A DNA stretch of 55,720 nucleotides from the NCBI GenBank assembly GCA_012841015.1, contig DUVN01000001.1:1-55720 (forward strand). The letters run 5' to 3'. Shown one piece after another: positions 26,369 to 33,911 of the stretch. The notes beneath the pieces were generated by a model. It made no database searches and had not been told where the DNA came from. It worked only from the letters and a program-made list of their open reading frames with translations. A program made the translations under genes and the position numbers. The first letter of the stretch is position 1. Each line of letters opens with the position of its first letter. This DNA comes from Clostridiaceae bacterium. Its GTDB lineage: Bacteria > Bacillota > Clostridia > Saccharofermentanales > DTU023.

Positions 26369-26691
26369 CATATTTTACAAGCCAAACGACCGTCCTTGCA
26401 CCATCACCCGATTCCCCGAAAGCTTTGACGTGCAGCTATAACTCCGCCACCTAGTGTGAGAAAGATTATTTGAAGTCCAGCTTCACTTCTGGCGATTAAG
26501 TTACATCTGTATCACCTGGTGTCAAGTCTGGGGCAAGCTTTTCAGACTCAATAGAGCGGTCAGTACGCCCAAATATACTGAATATCCCACGTTTTCCTGT
26601 CCAGTTTATTTTGTCATTCAGATGCCATTAATAGCCTCAAAAGCGGCCTCTATCGCCCTCTAAGCGGCTTTTAAAGTAATCAGTTTTCGAT

Positions 26692-26720
26692 TTGACATAA
26701 TGTAATTCTCAATGTAGAAT
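26692..26720 (+). promoter_or_regulatory. Promoter of the tRNA cluster
   Basis: TTGACA at 26692-26697, 17-bp spacer, TAGAAT at 26715-26720, 30 bp before tRNA-Met. The 320 bp between 26369 and 26691 hold no gene that I can support. Confidence 0.7.
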
Positions 26721-26749
26721 CATCTAGCGTCGCTTTTTACGCAAGTTAT

Positions 26750-26826
26750 GGCGGTATAGCTCAGTTGGCCAGAGCATTCGGTTCATACCCGGAGTGTCAC
26801 AGGTTCAAATCCTGTTGCCGCCACCA
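26750..26826 (+). tRNA. tRNA-Met (CAT)
   Basis: Acceptor arms GGCGGTA / TGCCGCC, D-arm AGCTCAGTTGGCCAGAGC, anticodon loop TTCATAC between TTCGG and CCGGA arms, T-arm with GGTTCAAATCC, encoded CCA. An initiator-type C1-A72 mismatch is absent, so this is the elongator type (or a TilS-modified Ile tRNA, which cannot be fully excluded). Confidence 0.93.
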
Positions 26827-26833
26827 GTGAAAA

Positions 26834-26908
26834 GGCCCGTTGGTCAAGTGGTTAAGACATCGCCCTTTCAAGGCGGAGGCACGAGTTCAATTCTCGTACG
26901 GGTCACCA
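26834..26908 (+). tRNA. tRNA-Glu (TTC)
   Basis: Acceptor GGCCCGT / ACGGGTC with one G-T pair, anticodon loop CTTTCAA in the stem TCGCC / GGCGG, T-loop GTTCAATTC, encoded CCA. It lies 7 bp behind tRNA-Met. Confidence 0.95.
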
Positions 26909-26913
26909 TACGA

Positions 26914-26989
26914 GGGATTTTAGCTCAGCCGGGAGAGCACTTGCTTCACACGCAAGGGGTCGTCGGTTCAAGTCCGGCAAATCCCACCA
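26914..26989 (+). tRNA. tRNA-Val (CAC)
   Basis: Acceptor GGGATTT / AAATCCC, anticodon stem CTTGC / GCAAG with loop TTCACAC, T-loop GTTCAAGTC, encoded CCA. A decayed partial copy of this gene, its terminator and the end of tRNA-Glu lies at 28941-29213. Confidence 0.95.
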
Positions 26990-27014
26990 AAGACGACAGT
27001 TGCAAACTTCGTTG

Positions 27015-27035
27015 ACGCGCCAAAAGGCGCGTTTT
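27015..27035 (+). terminator. Intrinsic terminator of the tRNA cluster
   Basis: ACGCGCC / GGCGCGT stem, AAAA loop, TTT tail. The same hairpin with a GAAA loop recurs at about 29195-29212 behind the decayed tRNA-Val copy. Confidence 0.85.
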
Positions 27036-27069
27036 CGACGTTTATTAACAAAACAATCTACTTGTTCTT

Positions 27070-27330
27070 CCACATTACACACTCTCGATTTTATCCGGCA
27101 CAATGGTTGGTAACAGTAGTCCATAGCTGTACAAGCTCATTAACATGCCCATCAGTTCATCGATGTTGTTCGTTTCATCAATGAACCTGTCTAAAAATAA
27201 TCGCAAAAACTCTTCGCCGTATTATAAAACCGCTCAATTAAACTTATCCATGTTTGTAATCACTTCAATAACCTCAATTTTCGTTGCGCCATCGCGCTCT
27301 ATAAAAGCGAATCCTTTTTATCATTAGCTT
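27070..27330 (-). pseudogene. Decayed coding fragment of unknown identity
   Basis: Read on the minus strand, one frame gives KGFAFIERDGATKIEVIEVI, a stop, a short run, another stop, then YGEEFLRLFLDRFIDETNNI and DELMGMLMSLYSYGLLLPT ending at about 27070. The composition looks coding, but two in-frame stops break it. No family recognised. It lies between the tRNA terminator and the HTH gene. Confidence 0.3.
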
Positions 27331-27389
27331 TTCACTGTGGTGATCCTACAATAACACGTATCGAGCAAACCGACTTGCATTTTTGTTGC

Positions 27390-27418
27390 TTGACATTATA
27401 ACGGTATACCGTGATAAT
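27390..27418 (+). promoter_or_regulatory. Promoter with a perfect palindromic operator in its spacer
   Basis: TTGACA at 27390-27395, 17-bp spacer, GATAAT at 27413-27418. The spacer contains ACGGTATACCGT (27401-27412), a perfect 12-bp palindrome, placed where a bound repressor would block RNA polymerase. The next gene encodes an HTH protein, so autoregulation is likely. Confidence 0.7.
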
Positions 27419-27447
27419 TAATATGAGACTGAACGTGGGAGCGTATT

Positions 27448-28017
27448 GTGATTATTAATGATTTATTGAAACAACGGAACATGTCGAAATATCGATTGGC
27501 TAAGAACAGTAAGGTACCGTATACAACGCTTAATGATATTTGTAACGGGAAGACAAATCTGAAATACTGTAATGCCGATACGGTATATCGTCTCGCTTTG
27601 GAGCTTGGTGTTTCGATGGAAACACTTCTTGAGCCTTGCTATGAGGTGCGTCCTTCCTTTGAGTTGTTTAAGAGTCACGTCTGTCATAGACTGAATCAGC
27701 TAGGTGACATTGAGTTCATTTGCCAGATATTAGAGAGCGACATCATTCGCAATTACTTCAAGAAAAAATGGTATCCGGAGAGTCTCTATTTGCTAGCCAT
27801 GGTCGATTATGTCAGCCGGGTGAACGATGTGATGCTATGTTCAGATTACGATGATCTGAGGAAATATAGGTTGTCGGAGACACTCTTTCCGTCAAGTGTT
27901 ATTGCACTTTCCATAGTTACAAAAGACGATGAAGTGAAGAGGGCTGCAATGGCGAATGCTATTCCGGAATTTCTTCGTTTTAATATCGTCGAGAGTGAGG
28001 TAAGGAGCATTGTCTAG
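27448..28017 (+). CDS. XRE-type HTH regulator, putative antitoxin of an HTH/nucleotidyltransferase pair
   Basis: 189 residues. Residues 1-60 are a Cro/C1-type HTH (LLKQRNMSKYRLAKNSKVPY, TTLNDICNGKTNLKYC). Residues about 65-189 are helical with no family that I can name. It starts with GTG behind GGGAGCG. Its stop overlaps the start of the nucleotidyltransferase gene, and a perfect palindrome sits in its own promoter. This design (autoregulating HTH protein plus MNT-fold enzyme) resembles AbiE-like toxin-antitoxin pairs, with this gene as the antitoxin. That role is inferred from layout. Confidence 0.75.
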   Translation: MIINDLLKQRNMSKYRLAKNSKVPYTTLNDICNGKTNLKYCNADTVYRLALELGVSMETLLEPCYEVRPSFELFKSHVCHRLNQLGDIEFICQILESDIIRNYFKKKWYPESLYLLAMVDYVSRVNDVMLCSDYDDLRKYRLSETLFPSSVIALSIVTKDDEVKRAAMANAIPEFLRFNIVESEVRSIV

Positions 28018-28789
28018 TCAGCCTGTGACGTTTAAGAAAAACGAACTCAACTTCTATTTGAATGAGTTGTCTAAGGAATACAAGCGGCTCGGTGGTCGCA
28101 AGGCACCGATTGAAATCATCCTCATTGGTGGCGCAGCCATCTTGGAGAATTACGGTTTTCGTGAGATGACTACGGATGTTGATGCAATCTATCCTGCAGT
28201 GTCAATACTACAGGAAGCAGCAAACCGAGTTAGCGATCGATTTGATCTACCGTATGGATGGCTGAATTCCGATTTCATGAGGACAGAATCGTACTCCGAA
28301 AAACTTCACCTATATTCCGCTCATTACCAAACATTTAATCAGGTGCTGGATGTGAGGATCGTAACCGGCGAGTACATGATTGCCATGAAGCTGCGTGCAG
28401 GAAGAAAATATAAGAACGATCTTTCAGATATCGTAGGGATTCTTACGGAACACAATCGTGCAGGAGACCCCATTAGTTTTTCGATGATTGAAGAAGCGGT
28501 TAACAACCTTTATGGAGGATGGGACGGCTTTCCCGAGGACTCTATCACTTTTATTCATACCATTCTGTCTCTCGAGGATTATGAAGCCGTTTACTCTAGT
28601 ATCCAAGAGGGCGAGAGATTGGCAAGAGAAACACTTATTGAACTTCAAGCAGACCGTCCCGACACCGTTCATCGTGATAATATCGATGAGATCCTCAAAT
28701 CTGCTCAGAAGGAACAATCCAGTCAATTGTCAGTGCTGGTCCCCCTAGAAGAGCTTGAAGCGCAAAATAATCGAGCAGGGGGAGGATAA
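28010..28789 (+). CDS. DUF6036-like nucleotidyltransferase, putative toxin
   Basis: 259 residues. The nucleotidyltransferase core is visible: IEIILIGGAAILENYGFREM (the GG turn) followed by TTDVDAIYP with the two metal-binding Asp of the hDxDh motif, then LDVRIVTGEYMIAMKLRAGR and a KNDLSDIVGIL helix. This pattern is shared by AbiEii and related MNT enzymes; toxins of this class modify tRNAs or other targets. Start TTG at 28010 lies only 2 nt behind AAGGAG; the GTG at 28025 is an alternative. The start overlaps the HTH gene by 8 bp. The C-terminal 60 residues are polar. Confidence 0.72.
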   Translation: MSSQPVTFKKNELNFYLNELSKEYKRLGGRKAPIEIILIGGAAILENYGFREMTTDVDAIYPAVSILQEAANRVSDRFDLPYGWLNSDFMRTESYSEKLHLYSAHYQTFNQVLDVRIVTGEYMIAMKLRAGRKYKNDLSDIVGILTEHNRAGDPISFSMIEEAVNNLYGGWDGFPEDSITFIHTILSLEDYEAVYSSIQEGERLARETLIELQADRPDTVHRDNIDEILKSAQKEQSSQLSVLVPLEELEAQNNRAGGG

Positions 28790-28940
28790 TCTGCACAGGT
28801 TTCCAGAGCACTTACCCCATTGTTTCTCCGTTAATTCAGTACATTTTCAAAAGTACTGTTCCTGAGGGAAGAGCATGCCGATTTTTATCCTATCGTCCCT
28901 CTTGGGGTTCTTTCTCTCAATCGATGAGCTCTTTCTTGTA

Positions 28941-29213
28941 TAGTTCAATTCTCGTATAGATCACTAGACTCTGGATTTGAGCTCAGGCGGGAGTGCACTT
29001 GCTTCACACGCAAAGGGTCGTCTGTGGCGGTGATCATGGCGAAAAAGCAGATCAAGCACCTGCTTCACACGCAAAGGGTCGTCGGTCCAGGAGCTTTTCT
29101 CTCAGAAGTCAACAGATAACCTGCTTCACACGCAGGTGGGCGTCGGTTTAAGTCCAGCAATCACACCAAAGACGACATTTACAAACTTCGTTGACGCGCC
29201 GAAAGGCGCGTTG
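28941..29213 (+). repeat. Decayed duplicate of the tRNA-Glu/tRNA-Val locus
   Basis: 28941-28966 resembles the 3' end of tRNA-Glu and the spacer behind it. 28973-29165 follows tRNA-Val from GGATTTGAGCTCAGGCGGGAG to a decayed CCA end. 29166-29213 matches the downstream GACGACA...GTTGACGCGCC...GGCGCGT terminator. It corresponds to 26884-27034 in the same orientation, about 150 bp once two 61-bp insertions at 28998-29147 are discounted. The acceptor arm no longer pairs well, so this is not a working tRNA. With the intact locus it brackets the HTH/nucleotidyltransferase genes. From 28790 to 28940 I see nothing. Confidence 0.85.
28998..29147 (+). repeat. Three copies of the tRNA-Val anticodon arm segment, period 61 bp (site D)
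   Basis: Twenty-eight-bp copies at 28998, 29059 and 29120, separated by two different 33-bp segments (29026-29058 and 29087-29119). The copies derive from the tRNA-Val stretch CTTGCTTCACACGCAAGGGG; the third has changed to CCTGC/GCAGG, keeping the stem. Sequence 5' of the first copy and 3' of the third is continuous with one tRNA-Val, so two 61-bp units were inserted into a single gene copy. Confidence 0.85.
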
Positions 29214-29394
29214 GTTCTGAGATTTCTCTCCCCGGCTTTTTTAAAATTAAACACACCAATACAAACGTGTTAGATTCACTCGTTTCTTAAGTTTTTCAAT
29301 TTCTATGCAACCGGAGTCGCAAAAACTTCTCCGACGTTTGGCTAAAGGGCACGACTCAACGAAAACATAATCTGGCTACAAGATGAGTGCAAAA

Positions 29395-29437
29395 GAGGGT
29401 GTCTCAAAACACTTTATGGAGTGATTTGGATACCTTC
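29395..29437. other. Degenerate palindrome of the GGCTGTCTC family
   Basis: GAGGGTGTCTC and the distal ATACCTTC pair with wobbles, and CACT / AGTG pair inside. It stands at the left border of the 82-bp repeat array. From 29216 to 29394 no feature is seen. Confidence 0.5.
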
Positions 29438-29492
29438 GGCTTGGATAGAGTGATTCACGCGTAACTTGTTATTCATAATATACAAAAGCTAC

Positions 29493-29722
29493 GAATCTGG
29501 TCAAAAATGACGTTTTGGGCAAGGAGTCCGTGCTCAAAGTGTAATTTTTGACCACAATCGGCGCGAAAACACTCGAATCTGGTCAAAAATGACGTTTTAG
29601 GTAAGAACTCGTTACTCAAGGTGTAAATTTTGACCACAATCAATTGAGAATCACTCGAATCTGGCCAATAATGACGCTTTAGGCAAGGCCCCCGTGCTCA
29701 AAGTGTAATTTTTGACCACGAG
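29493..29722. repeat. Tandem array, three 82-bp hairpin units (family 2)
   Basis: Units aligned at GGTCAAAAATGACG start at 29499, 29581 and 29663, a period of exactly 82. Within each unit TGGTCAAAAATGAC pairs with GTAATTTTTGACCA and an inner GGGCA/TGCTC (or AGGTA/TACTC) stem continues it, giving a hairpin of more than 20 pairs. The same family occurs at 55298-55530. Confidence 0.9.
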
Positions 29723-29797
29723 ATGTTGGAGAAAGAGTACACAAAGTCGCGTAACAGCCGAATCGTCAGGAGAAACTACGAGATTCGCATAAAACTT

Positions 29798-29848
29798 AAG
29801 GGTGCTGTCTCGTTCGCGCTTTTTTAGGCGATTTTGAGACAGCCCCTT
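29798..29848. terminator. Intact GGCTGTCTC-family palindrome behind gnd
   Basis: AAGGGTGCTGTCTC pairs with GAGACAGCCCCTT (one bulged base), with an inner CGC...GCG arm. It lies 115 bp beyond the gnd stop on the minus strand and probably ends the lar-gnd transcript, although its T-tract is weak. Confidence 0.6.
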
Positions 29849-29962
29849 CAATTATTGATCTTTTACTACTGATCCGGTCCTGTACGCTTTGGTCACACAA
29901 AGCGTGCCAATCAAATTGAAATGCTCTGCTCCTTCAAATGAGGCCATATAGTGGCGGTGTAT

Positions 29963-31417
29963 TTAGACGTTGTAGCTTGTGGAGGCGGTGTCTCCGCCTT
30001 CGCCGGTCCAATTGGTATGGAAGTACTCGCCGCGAGGACGATCAATGCGCTCATAGGTGTGTGCGCCAAAGTAGTCGCGCTGAGCCTGCAGGAGATTGGC
30101 GGGCAGATTAGCGCAGCGGAAGCCGTCATAATAAGAGAGGGCAGAGCTCATGCAGGGCATAGGAATTCCCGCCTTGGCGGCGAGAGCCACTGTACTGCGC
30201 CAGCCATCCTGGCATTTTGCGACCTCAGCCTTGAAGTAGTCGTCGATCAGGAGGTTGGTGAGCGCTTCGTTCTTATTAAAGGCTTCTTTGATTTTGCCCA
30301 AGAAAACACTGCGGATGATACAGCCGCCGCGCCACATGAGGGCGATATTACCATAATTGAGATGCCAATTATGAGAGGCTGCCGCTTCACGCATGAGAAC
30401 AAAACCCTGAGCATAAGAGACGATCTTGGAGGCATAGAGCGCATCGTGAAGTCCCTTGATGATGGCTTCTTTATCTGCATCCGCAATTTTACGATCGGGG
30501 CCAAGCAGAATATCGGCAGCGCCGACACGCTCATCTTTTTGCGAGCTGAGCGAACGGGCAAAAACGGATTCTACGACGAGCGTCAGGGGTACGCCTTCTT
30601 CCAGCGCCTCAATGCCGGTCCACTTGCCGGTACCTTTTTGGCCGGCAGCATCCAGAACGTAATCGACGACATAGTTGCCGTCTTCATCCTTGTAGCTCAA
30701 GATGTCGCGGGTGATTTCGATCAGATAGGAGTCAAGTGCGCCCTTGTTCCACTCGGCAAAGACCTCGTGCATTTCTTCATTACTCATACCGAGGCCGTCA
30801 CGCATGAGTTGATAGGCTTCACAAATGAGCTGCATATCTCCGTACTCGATGCCGTTGTGTACCATTTTGACGTAGTGGCCGGCACCGCCTTCGCCGACCC
30901 ACTCACAGCAGGCTGCATCGTCATCTACTTTAGCTGCAATTGCTTGGAAAATAGGCCTGACTGCTTCCCAAGCTCGGGGTGAGCCGCCGGGCATGATCGA
31001 AGGCCCTTTCAGTGCGCCTTCTTCACCACCAGAGACACCCGTCCCGATAAAGTAGAGGCCGTTTTCCTCGACTTTTTTGGTGCGGCGTTCACTGTCGGGG
31101 AAGTGCGAGTTGCCACCGTCTATGATGATATCGCCCTCATCCAGAAGGGGAATAAGCTGGTCGATAAAGGAGTCAACAGGAGCACCGGCCTTGACCATGA
31201 TCATGACCTTGCGGGGCTTTTCCAGTTGGTCTACCAATTCTTGCAGTGAGTAGGCGCCTACGATGCTCATGCCCTTGGCGCGGCCTTCAATAAAATTCGT
31301 GACTTTCTCGGTGCTGCGGTTAAAGACCGAGACCTGAAAGCCGTGGTTGGCCATATTCATGACCAAGTTTTCGCCCATGACGGCGAGACCGATTAAACCG
31401 ATGTCAGATTTTTTCAT
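29963..31417 (-). CDS. gnd: 6-phosphogluconate dehydrogenase, decarboxylating
   Basis: 484 residues, full length of the dimeric type. Motifs: IGLIGLAVMGENLVMNMANH (NADP fold), VSGGEEGALKGPSIMPGG (substrate loop), GHYVKMVHNGIEYGDMQLI (catalytic Lys and Asn), WRGGCIIRS and the C-terminal tail. It oxidises 6-phosphogluconate to ribulose-5-phosphate and CO2 with NADP+. The ATG at 31417 has GAGGAG upstream. It is the last gene of the minus-strand operon larE-larB-larC-larA-kinase-gnd. That context makes it a catabolic enzyme for gluconate made from uronic acids rather than a general pentose-pathway gene (inference). Confidence 0.97.
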   Translation of the reverse strand: MKKSDIGLIGLAVMGENLVMNMANHGFQVSVFNRSTEKVTNFIEGRAKGMSIVGAYSLQELVDQLEKPRKVMIMVKAGAPVDSFIDQLIPLLDEGDIIIDGGNSHFPDSERRTKKVEENGLYFIGTGVSGGEEGALKGPSIMPGGSPRAWEAVRPIFQAIAAKVDDDAACCEWVGEGGAGHYVKMVHNGIEYGDMQLICEAYQLMRDGLGMSNEEMHEVFAEWNKGALDSYLIEITRDILSYKDEDGNYVVDYVLDAAGQKGTGKWTGIEALEEGVPLTLVVESVFARSLSSQKDERVGAADILLGPDRKIADADKEAIIKGLHDALYASKIVSYAQGFVLMREAAASHNWHLNYGNIALMWRGGCIIRSVFLGKIKEAFNKNEALTNLLIDDYFKAEVAKCQDGWRSTVALAAKAGIPMPCMSSALSYYDGFRCANLPANLLQAQRDYFGAHTYERIDRPRGEYFHTNWTGEGGDTASTSYNV

Positions 31418-31438
31418 TTTATACTCCTCGAAATTCAC

Positions 31439-31501
31439 TTAAGCAAGCAATGTTTACTTAATATACTCCTCGAAATTCACGTAAGCAAACAGTGTTTGCT
31501 T
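31439..31501 (-). promoter_or_regulatory. Two tandem palindromes in the gap before gnd
   Basis: A roughly 40-bp segment, including a ribosome-binding-site-like TACTCCTCGAAATTCAC (plus strand), is duplicated between the kinase and gnd. Each copy ends in a palindrome: 31439-31461 (TTAAGCAAGCAATGTTTACTTAA, imperfect) and 31483-31501 (AAGCAAACAGTGTTTGCTT, nine perfect pairs around a central G). Spaced about 42 bp apart they look like a pair of repressor sites controlling gnd separately, or an RNA hairpin in the operon. Confidence 0.5.
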
Positions 31502-31521
31502 TAACGGGAGAAGTTCTGAGT

Positions 31522-32598
31522 TTAGCGCTTGACGCGGGCGTTGCCCTCGTAAATGGACCAGATTTGTCCCTCGTTCATGGGGGTGCCGTAGTCCGTGAGC
31601 ATCGTGGCTGCCAAGGCGCCGGTTGCCCAAGCAACTTTGACCCAGTCTGCGGGATCCTTACCGGTCGAAATGGAATACAAGAGGCCGCCGACAAAGCCGT
31701 CGCCGCCACCGATGCGATCGTAGACTTGAATGCTGCGGGGCATCTCGATGTGCCAATTACCGTTTTCGTAAACGATGGCGCCCCATTCGTGCTCGTTAGC
31801 GTTTTTTACTTCGCGCAAGGTATTGGCGAAGACAGAGCAGTTGGGGTAGGCCTTGTGGACACGAGTAATCATCTCTTGGAAGGCGCTGATCTTTTCTTCT
31901 AGGCCGGAAGTCAACTCGGTTTCAGGACCGGGAATGCCCAGAGCGAGTTGGTAGTCTTCCTCGTTCCCGATAAGGATATCAGCCTGATCGGCGATTTCAT
32001 GGAAGGCTTTGCTCAGCTCTTCTTCACGACCTTTCCAGAAGGTGGCACGGAAGTTGAGATCAAAGGAGATAAGGGTGCCGTACTCTTTCGCTTTGCGCGC
32101 AACGGCGAGACAGAATTCAGATGTCTCGGGAGAGAGGGCAGCGATAAGGCCTGACATATGGACGATTTTAGCGCCCTCTTCGCCAAAGACACGATCAAGA
32201 TCAAAGTCTTTGACATTCAGGGTACGGCCTACTTCACCGGCGCGATCATTTGTGACCTCAGGAGCTCTGAGACCATAGCCGCTGTCGGCAATATTGAACT
32301 GATGACGATAGCCCCAGGGACCGCCCTTGGGAACGTCGGGTCCTTCATATTCAATGTTGCGGAAGCGGAGTTCAGCTTTGATAAAGTTGGCAATAGCATC
32401 GTCTTTAACAAAGGTCGTCAAGAGTTTGACGGGATAGCCTAAGCTAGCACAGATCTGCCCGACGTTGGACTCTGCACTGGTTGAATGCATGGTGAATTCA
32501 CGGCTGACGTGCACCGGCTGACGATTATTGGGCGTGATGCGGACACCCATACTGGTGGGGATGATCAAGTTGTACTTTGCGTTCTCTTTGATTTTCAT
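31522..32598 (-). CDS. PfkB family sugar-acid kinase (gluconate or 2-keto-3-deoxygluconate kinase)
   Basis: 358 residues. PfkB features: the N-terminal STSAESNVGQICASLGY region (usual GGxxxN), middle RATFWKGREEELS and LIGNEEDYQLALG, and the C-terminal catalytic motif VYDRIGGGDGFVGGLLYSI (family DTxGAGD), with Asp of GGGD as base. Family members closest to this pattern are usually called KdgK. Here the operon lacks KDPG aldolase and mannonate dehydratase but has gnd directly downstream and a LarA homologue upstream. A gluconokinase producing 6-phosphogluconate would fit better, but this is inference. The ATG at 32598 follows AGGAG; the longer frame is rejected. Confidence 0.82.
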   Translation of the reverse strand: MKIKENAKYNLIIPTSMGVRITPNNRQPVHVSREFTMHSTSAESNVGQICASLGYPVKLLTTFVKDDAIANFIKAELRFRNIEYEGPDVPKGGPWGYRHQFNIADSGYGLRAPEVTNDRAGEVGRTLNVKDFDLDRVFGEEGAKIVHMSGLIAALSPETSEFCLAVARKAKEYGTLISFDLNFRATFWKGREEELSKAFHEIADQADILIGNEEDYQLALGIPGPETELTSGLEEKISAFQEMITRVHKAYPNCSVFANTLREVKNANEHEWGAIVYENGNWHIEMPRSIQVYDRIGGGDGFVGGLLYSISTGKDPADWVKVAWATGALAATMLTDYGTPMNEGQIWSIYEGNARVKR

Positions 32599-32630
32599 GT
32601 TTTTCTCCTGAAATATTTCATTGGTATTGA

Positions 32631-33911
32631 TTAAATTTGTTTGTAAAAGGTCTCCTTGTAGGCCCAAAGACCGAGAGCGGGGTTGCTGACGTAAAAGACT
32701 TTTTCACCGTTGACATTATTATAGCCGTCGACGAGCACTGCCGGATTGTATTTGGCAGCTGCTTCTTCGTAAGGCATGTAATTGAAGTTGACCGACTCGA
32801 TTTGCTCCTTTGTCATGTGTCCGGGGGCGTAGGTGATGCTAAAACGACCTTCGGAAGAGCCGTGGATGAGATGGGCTGCCACACCCAGCCCGGCTTTGAG
32901 ATCGTCATTCTTCGCTACCAACTCGGCCACGCGCTGGTAACCGACATAGCCATACTTGGCGATCAGCACGTCGTTGCCGTCATCTTCGCCGAACTTGTGC
33001 ACGCCGGGCGCCAAAATGATGAGTTCGCCTTCATCGGCCATGGCCATACGCATGCGGTAGATGGATTTATTGCCTACCCAAGTTGTACGAAATTCTTCGG
33101 GTTTGAGATAAACGACGGCCTTTTTGATTGGCTCATCCAAGAAGATAAGATTGTGTTTTTGGCTCTCCACGCAGGACTTGGAAAAGAGCTCGCGCTCGCG
33201 GCCTAAGGCTAAGCTTTGGACATGTACGATGTCGTTTCTGTCGGTCGTAGTGACCGTAAGGATATACATAACAGGCAGGTCTTTGATAAAGTGCTCTTCT
33301 GCATAGTCAAAGACGGCACGCACAGGCGTATTCTCGCGGCCCATCATGCGCTCCATACCGTAGAGCGCGCCGAGATAGTGGCTGCTGTTAATCATGGAAT
33401 TACCACCGCAGCCTACAAACAAGTTTTTACTGTAGTTGGCCATGCCGACGACTTCGTGCGGGACAACTTGGCCCACCGAAATAATCAGATCGTATGAAGG
33501 GTCAAGTATGCGTTTGTTCAGCTCTACATCAATGCTCTGTTGCATGCGCTCTTCAGAGACTTCGCTTACAAAATCGGCAGGTACTTCACCGATTTTAACA
33601 ATATCATTGCGCCAGTCGTGTTCAAGGAATCGCTCAAAGGGAAGCCCCGGGAACATAAAGTCGACTTCTTCTTTTGTCATTGGCATATGGGTACCCAAAG
33701 CCGGCATGATATCGATCTCCGCATCAGGCAGAAGATCCCAAAGCATGCACGTAATAGGACCCGCATGGGCATTAAGGCGCGTGATATCGGGCGGAATAAT
33801 GAGGACTTTCTTGAGTTCACCAAGCGAATCCAAGGAGGCCTTGAGGGCCGCTTTGATCTCTTGATCGCTAAGGCCTTCTGCCGTAGCTGCCGTTAGGAAT
33901 TGATTATTCAT
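32631..33911 (-). CDS. LarA superfamily nickel-pincer racemase/epimerase, candidate D-mannonate/D-gluconate 2-epimerase
   Basis: 426 residues, full LarA length. His152 (VVPHEV), Lys162 (NYSKNLF) and His178 (SSHYLG) keep the exact spacing 10 and 16 of the L. plantarum LarA residues His174, Lys184 and His200 that bind the Ni-pincer cofactor; His75 in ALGTHMPMT matches the catalytic His108 region. LarA enzymes invert C2 of alpha-hydroxyacids by hydride transfer. The family includes lactate, malate and phenyllactate racemases and D-gluconate 2-epimerases. The neighbours here are a sugar-acid kinase and 6-phosphogluconate dehydrogenase. That argues for a sugar acid as substrate, not lactate. It overlaps larC by 8 bp. 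Confidence 0.85.
   Translation of the reverse strand: MNNQFLTAATAEGLSDQEIKAALKASLDSLGELKKVLIIPPDITRLNAHAGPITCMLWDLLPDAEIDIMPALGTHMPMTKEEVDFMFPGLPFERFLEHDWRNDIVKIGEVPADFVSEVSEERMQQSIDVELNKRILDPSYDLIISVGQVVPHEVVGMANYSKNLFVGCGGNSMINSSHYLGALYGMERMMGRENTPVRAVFDYAEEHFIKDLPVMYILTVTTTDRNDIVHVQSLALGRERELFSKSCVESQKHNLIFLDEPIKKAVVYLKPEEFRTTWVGNKSIYRMRMAMADEGELIILAPGVHKFGEDDGNDVLIAKYGYVGYQRVAELVAKNDDLKAGLGVAAHLIHGSSEGRFSITYAPGHMTKEQIESVNFNYMPYEEAAAKYNPAVLVDGYNNVNGEKVFYVSNPALGLWAYKETFYKQI

Noticed and set aside
26903-27124. Minus-strand frame with DLPDLNRRPLACEASALPAEL
   Set aside because: This is the well-known false protein produced by reading the complement of a tRNA gene; it covers tRNA-Val.
28998-29147. 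Three separate tRNA-Val pseudogenes in tandem
   Set aside because: Only the first copy has the 5' tRNA flank and only the third has the 3' flank. The pieces add up to one tRNA with two inserted 61-bp units.
32631-33911. Lactate racemase call for the LarA homologue
   Set aside because: The cofactor residues support the superfamily only. The operon with a sugar-acid kinase and gnd, and the lack of lactate genes, argue for a sugar-acid substrate, so I left the specific name open.
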